The notes beneath the pieces are model-generated. The model ran no database searches. It was not told the origin of the DNA and saw nothing but the letters and a program-made list of their open reading frames with translations. DNA of 64,000 bases, taken from the NCBI RefSeq assembly GCF_008123965.1, contig NZ_VSTH01000057.1:49357-113356 (forward strand). Reading direction: 5' to 3'. Origin of the DNA: Bradyrhizobium hipponense. Lineage in GTDB: Bacteria > Pseudomonadota > Alphaproteobacteria > Rhizobiales > Xanthobacteraceae. Made by a program: the position numbers and the translations under genes. Positions within the stretch are counted from its first letter, which is position 1, and each line of letters begins with the position of its first letter. Positions 60,640 through 64,000 of this stretch are shown piece by piece.

Positions 60640-61266
60640 TCAACGACCGGCGAGCGCGACGTCCCTCAACGGTGACGTCACGGCCCTTCCCGCCGAGGCA
60701 TCGAGCACCCCCGGCCGGTCCCAATCGCCCTCGGGGCGGATGATCACATAGGGATCGCTGTCCAGCGTAATCGCGTCCGGTCCCGGCTCTATCTCCAGCA
60801 CCATCTCGGTGTAGGAGAAATCGGAGAAGGTGATCTTGCGGTTGTGGCCGAGCGGCTTGGCGCCGAAATGGGCCCAGAAGTCGACCAGTCGGTCCTGGGC
60901 CTGGCCGTAAATCTTGCGGAACCCTTTGCGCTTCACGTAATCGACGCTCGCCTGCACCAGCTTGAACGAGACGCGCGAGCGCCGATATTGATGGCGCACC
61001 GCGAGCCGCTCCACCTTGGCGAAATCGCCGAAGAAGCGCACCCGCAGGCAGCCCGCAGGCTCATTGCCGACGAAGCCGATGAAATGCGCGGCCACCATGT
61101 CGTTGCCGTCGAACTCCTCGTCGAACGGACAATCCTGCTCCGCGAGATAGACCGCGGAGCGGATGGCGGTGACGAGCATAAGATCGCTGGGATCGCGCGC
61201 AATCCTGATGCTGATGGCGCGGGAGTCCGGCTTGGCGAGAGGAATTCTAGTGCCGTGCATCTGCAA
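60640..61266 (-). CDS. GNAT-fold acyltransferase-like protein
   Basis: 208 aa. The GNAT core reads AIRSAVYLAEQDCPFDEEFD, AAHFIGFVGNEPAGCLRVRF, FAKVERLAVRHQYRRSRVSF (RxxxRxS in the acetyl-CoA loop), KLVQASVDYVKRKGFRKIYG, FWAHFGAKPLG. The extended C-terminus (ITLDSDPYVIIRPEGDWDRP) is outside the core. The layout (substrate strand, ERLAV, then loop) also recalls LuxI/PEP-CTERM-type acyltransferases. Start overlaps the end of the gene upstream by 20 bases, so they are coupled. Substrate unknown. Confidence 0.75.
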   Translation of the reverse strand: MQMHGTRIPLAKPDSRAISIRIARDPSDLMLVTAIRSAVYLAEQDCPFDEEFDGNDMVAAHFIGFVGNEPAGCLRVRFFGDFAKVERLAVRHQYRRSRVSFKLVQASVDYVKRKGFRKIYGQAQDRLVDFWAHFGAKPLGHNRKITFSDFSYTEMVLEIEPGPDAITLDSDPYVIIRPEGDWDRPGVLDASAGRAVTSPLRDVALAGR

Positions 61267-61864
61267 AACTCCTTGCTTGGATGATGGAGCCCGGCAAGCG
61301 CATCGGCCGCCGGTTCCAGGGCCGTTCGTAACACCAGAGGTCGGGTTGGAAACTCGGCACCGGTTCGAAGCCGGTCGCCCTCATGATGTCGCGTCCGGCC
61401 GCGGTCGAAGGCTGCGCATAGCAATCGGCGCTGCGAAACCGCGCCTGGCGCAGATGTGCAGCCGCCTTCCCGAGACCGGCGACGCCGCGCCCGGTCGCCG
61501 CGATCGCCCAGATGTAAACAGCGGCAACCTCCTCTGTCGCGGACGCGAGATAGCGGGTCTCGGGCGCGGTCAGGCAGATCTCGTCGAGCAGCAGCGCATC
61601 GTGTCCGCGATCGTTCAGAAACAAAAAGGCCATGCCGCCAAGCAGATCGCCCCTCCGACTGAAGGTCAGGATGCTCTGGGGATCGAAAATGAAGTATCTT
61701 GCAAGCTCCGCCGTCCCGAGCTGCACCCCCGGCACCAGGCGGCGGGCCATCTCGGAAAGCGCGTCAATTTCGGAAAATGCCGCGCACCTGACATCGATGT
61801 CCGGACTGAGCGGCAGCGCGTCGAAATCATGCCTTACGGCAAACCAGCCTCTTTCCATACCCAT
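61247..61864 (-). CDS. GNAT-like protein, unknown
   Basis: 205 aa. DIDVRCAAFSEIDALSEMAR, RYFIFDPQSILTFSRRGDLL, GGMAFLFLNDRGHDALLLDE and AAVYIWAIAATGRGVAGLGK (loop) then CYAQPSTAAGRDIMRATGFE. The order of strands and the TGRGVAGLG loop suggest a GNAT fold, but it is divergent. GAGGGG lies before the ATG. First gene of the cluster facing the LysR gene. Confidence 0.6.
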   Translation of the reverse strand: MGMERGWFAVRHDFDALPLSPDIDVRCAAFSEIDALSEMARRLVPGVQLGTAELARYFIFDPQSILTFSRRGDLLGGMAFLFLNDRGHDALLLDEICLTAPETRYLASATEEVAAVYIWAIAATGRGVAGLGKAAAHLRQARFRSADCYAQPSTAAGRDIMRATGFEPVPSFQPDLWCYERPWNRRPMRLPGSIIQARSFADARH

Positions 61865-61935
61865 GCCGCCCCTCTATCTTTTGACGCTTTCGTGCCCCGC
61901 TTTGCCGAGGAGCTTAGCGGTTGGGGATCAGGAGT

Positions 61936-62976
61936 ATGCAGCAACAATTGCACCGGGGTGCTGCGATGATGCAGCACCGTGAAGAAGCCCTGGGCGCGTC
62001 CTGGGACGATTTGAAACTGTTTTTAGCGTGCGCAAAATATAAAAGTTTCCGCAACGCCGCCGAGGAGCTCGGACAGACCAGCACCACCCTGATGCGCCGG
62101 ATCGACCGGCTCGAGGAAAGCATCGGCTGCAAGCTGTTCTTGCGCGACCAGAGCGGACTGACGCTCAGCGACGAAGGCACGGCGATGATTGCCGACGTCG
62201 CGCACATGGAGCGTCACGCCTTCAACGTGTTTCGCCGCGCCTCGCGCTCCTCGAACGATACGGCCGGCACCGTGCGCATCGCGGTGACGGAAGGCCCCGG
62301 CAATTTCTGGATCCTGCCGCGGCTGATTGACTTCCAGAAGACCTACCGCAAGATCGCCGTCGATCTGCGCTGCGCCATGGAGCAGGCCGACGTCGCGCGC
62401 CTGGAATCAGATATCGCCATCCAGCTCGAGCCGCCCACCAATCCCGATCTTATCGTCGCCAAGCTCGGTCGTCTCCACATCTATCCCTTCGTCTCCAAGG
62501 AGTACGAAACCCTCTACGGCGTGCCGGCGACGCTTGCCGAACTGAAGAACCACAGGATCGTGAAGCAGACGGCGCCGCAGGTCGACGACACCGCCTATGC
62601 CCGCATCCTCGGACTGACATCGCTCGAAGGCATCGTCGCGATCAAGACCAACTCCTCGGTGGGCGCACTCTATGCGGTCGAGCGCGGCGCCGGCATTGGC
62701 TTCCTGCCAACGGTGTCGATCGCTCTCGGCGCCTCGCTCGTTGCGGTCGATCTCGGCGTCAGCCACCACGCCGATCTCTGGCTCACCTATCACAAGGAGT
62801 TTCGCGCCTCCGAGCGCCACAAGATCGTGGTCGAGTGGCTGAAGAAGATCTTCGATCCCAAGACCTATCCCTGCTTCCGCGACGAGTTCATTCATCCGGA
62901 CGCGCTGGTGCCGATGATGACGGCCGCGCGCGATGGCTTTGGCCTGACCGGGTATGTTGCTGCGACGCCGGTGTAA
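61936..62976 (+). CDS. LysR family regulator of the GNAT/isochorismatase-like cluster
   Basis: 346 aa from ATG 61936; ATG 61966 is equally possible and would give 336 aa. HTH: WDDLKLFLACAKYKSFRNAA, EELGQTSTTLMRRIDRLEES, GLTLSDEGTAMIADV. Effector domain: AVTEGPGNFWILPRLIDFQK, AVERGAGIGFLPTVSIALG. The divergent gene starts 72 bases away, so the gap probably contains shared operators. Confidence 0.9.
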   Translation: MQQQLHRGAAMMQHREEALGASWDDLKLFLACAKYKSFRNAAEELGQTSTTLMRRIDRLEESIGCKLFLRDQSGLTLSDEGTAMIADVAHMERHAFNVFRRASRSSNDTAGTVRIAVTEGPGNFWILPRLIDFQKTYRKIAVDLRCAMEQADVARLESDIAIQLEPPTNPDLIVAKLGRLHIYPFVSKEYETLYGVPATLAELKNHRIVKQTAPQVDDTAYARILGLTSLEGIVAIKTNSSVGALYAVERGAGIGFLPTVSIALGASLVAVDLGVSHHADLWLTYHKEFRASERHKIVVEWLKKIFDPKTYPCFRDEFIHPDALVPMMTAARDGFGLTGYVAATPV

Positions 62977-62992
62977 GCAGGAGAGCTTCGCC

Positions 62993-64000
62993 TCACCACC
63001 GGTATTCGAAACCGACCGTGCCCTGATGCGACCTCAGCTCGTTGCGGAACTTGGCGTCGTAATTGACGTAGAGCCGCGCGGTGCTGGTCAGGCTGAGCGA
63101 GGCCGAGGCGCCAGCATCCATGCCGTAGCGGCTCTCGTCGATGCCAGGCACCACGATGCTCTCGGTTCCCAGGCTGACCTCGATAGCGCCCAGGTCCTGA
63201 TAGAAATTGTCGACGAACTTGCCATAGGCTGACAAGTCCAGAATCTTCCGGCCGAAGATGAAGTAGCGCCCGATCTCGGCTCCGATCATGACGCGCGCGC
63301 GAGAGAGCGCAGTCGAGCCGACGTTCAACGGATCAAGTCCGCCGGTCTCCTGGAATGCCGCGCCGGTGGCGCGGACATATTCGAGCGCTCCCTTTGGCAC
63401 GATCCGCATCTGATCCTTGGTCCAGTAATAGCTGATCTCGGTCAGCGCGCCGTCGATCGACGCACGATAGCCCGCCGTCGCCAGACCAAAGCCGGTGTCC
63501 CGGCTGGAACGCACCTTGCCGAAACCGTGCACCACCGCGAAAGCCCAGGTCCACGGCCCCTTGTCTACGGAGCCGTTGAAGCCGAGCTGGGTCAGGTCGA
63601 GCGTTGCCGACTGGAGCGCGAGCGGCACGTCGATGTCGGTGTGGCTCTGGTCGACGGAAAAGCCGATGTTGACGCCCGGCGCGAGCCGCGCGCCAAAGCC
63701 GGCGACGCCGCCAAAGGTCTTGCGCTTGTCGCCGACGAAATCACCCTGCGCATCGGACCGGACCGAGATGCCGTAGCCCTCGAACCAGGTGCGGTAGCGC
63801 GGATCCTCCGTGCTCTCGGACGCGCCGCCACCGCCCGGGTTGGTGCGGAATGCTCGATTGAAGCCGCCCGATGCCTGGTTGCCGAGCCGCTCCAAAAATC
63901 CCGAACCGAGATTGAGCGTGGCGTTACCGGCCGACCGGTCGTAATTGGCCGAGGACGAGGTCGGCGTCGGCATCGGGGTCGGGGTCGGGGTCGGCGTGGG
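62993..64000 (-). CDS. Autotransporter beta-barrel domain protein (3' part)
   Basis: 335 codons are visible; the frame runs off the window at 64000 through a Pro-Thr repeat (PTPTPTPTPMPTPTSSS), a linker between passenger and barrel. Then come barrel strands: FEGYGISVRSDAQGDFVGDK, FGGVAGFGARLAPGVNIGFS, SATLDLTQLGFNGSVDKGPW, ending in GTVGFEYRW with the C-terminal aromatic residue needed for outer-membrane insertion. It is a surface or secreted protein; the passenger is outside the window. Confidence 0.88.
   Translation of the reverse strand, partial: PTPTPTPTPMPTPTSSSANYDRSAGNATLNLGSGFLERLGNQASGGFNRAFRTNPGGGGASESTEDPRYRTWFEGYGISVRSDAQGDFVGDKRKTFGGVAGFGARLAPGVNIGFSVDQSHTDIDVPLALQSATLDLTQLGFNGSVDKGPWTWAFAVVHGFGKVRSSRDTGFGLATAGYRASIDGALTEISYYWTKDQMRIVPKGALEYVRATGAAFQETGGLDPLNVGSTALSRARVMIGAEIGRYFIFGRKILDLSAYGKFVDNFYQDLGAIEVSLGTESIVVPGIDESRYGMDAGASASLSLTSTARLYVNYDAKFRNELRSHQGTVGFEYRW

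Noticed and set aside
1..64000. tRNA or rRNA genes
   Set aside because: No cloverleaf with conserved TTCGA arm and no rRNA sequence was noticed, including at the repeat-bearing gaps where integration sites might lie.

Overview
The window reads as chromosomal DNA of a Bradyrhizobium-type alphaproteobacterium (Hyphomicrobiales). The reasons are high GC, a eukaryote-like type II glutamine synthetase (glnII) behind a -24/-12 promoter next to a DUF2735 gene, a fused MaeB malic enzyme, a phasin, a GrlR-like pair, and several dispersed palindromic repeats I associate with this genus. That placement is inference from gene content; no rRNA or tRNA gene was seen.

Layout. (1) 1-2827: end of a molybdenum hydroxylase operon (large subunit, 2Fe-2S subunit, di-haem cytochrome c). 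(2) About 2.8-20.3 kb: an accessory stretch rich in decayed and partly duplicated genes. Intact genes here are a phasin, a small secreted protein, an S74-like secreted protein, a very large LuxR-type regulator with an RTX-like and tandem-repeat C-terminus, an NTF2-like protein, a CDF transporter, a ThuA-like protein, an adenylate cyclase/TPR protein, two GrlR-like proteins and a Sel1 protein. Among them lie fragments or frameshifted copies of the cytochrome, an alpha/beta hydrolase, a GFA enzyme, GrlR, NUDIX, TonB and a periplasmic binding protein. (3) 20.4-27.6 kb: glnII/DUF2735 divergent pair, MliC-like inhibitor, tyrosine phosphatase, SGNH hydrolase, SDR, DUF2161, GNAT and PaaI thioesterase. 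(4) 27.8-33.2 kb: kynurenine operon (formamidase, tryptophan dioxygenase, kynureninase), an M20 deacylase and a PPOX flavoprotein divergent from a MocR regulator. (5) 34.8-46.6 kb: small secreted proteins, CreA, L,D-transpeptidase, a frameshifted glutathione peroxidase, a NodB-type deacetylase, a DHFR-like protein, DoxX, maeB and an AsmA-like protein. (6) 46.8-58.1 kb: aspS, selO, a metallophosphoesterase plus ABC importer operon without an ATPase, a quinone-oxidoreductase/LysR pair and rnd. (7) 58.3-64 kb: class III aminotransferase, a small acidic protein, an isochorismatase-fold protein lacking the catalytic Cys, two GNAT-like proteins facing a LysR regulator, and the 3' part of an autotransporter cut by the window edge.

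How the genes connect. glnII, its -24/-12 promoter and the DUF2735 gene form a nitrogen-limitation unit. The kyn genes convert tryptophan to anthranilate. The metallophosphoesterase/ABC genes probably import and split a phosphodiester or similar solute. The strongest candidates for something little described are the regulator fusion at 5906-9790 and the GNAT/GNAT/isochorismatase-like cluster at 60051-61864.
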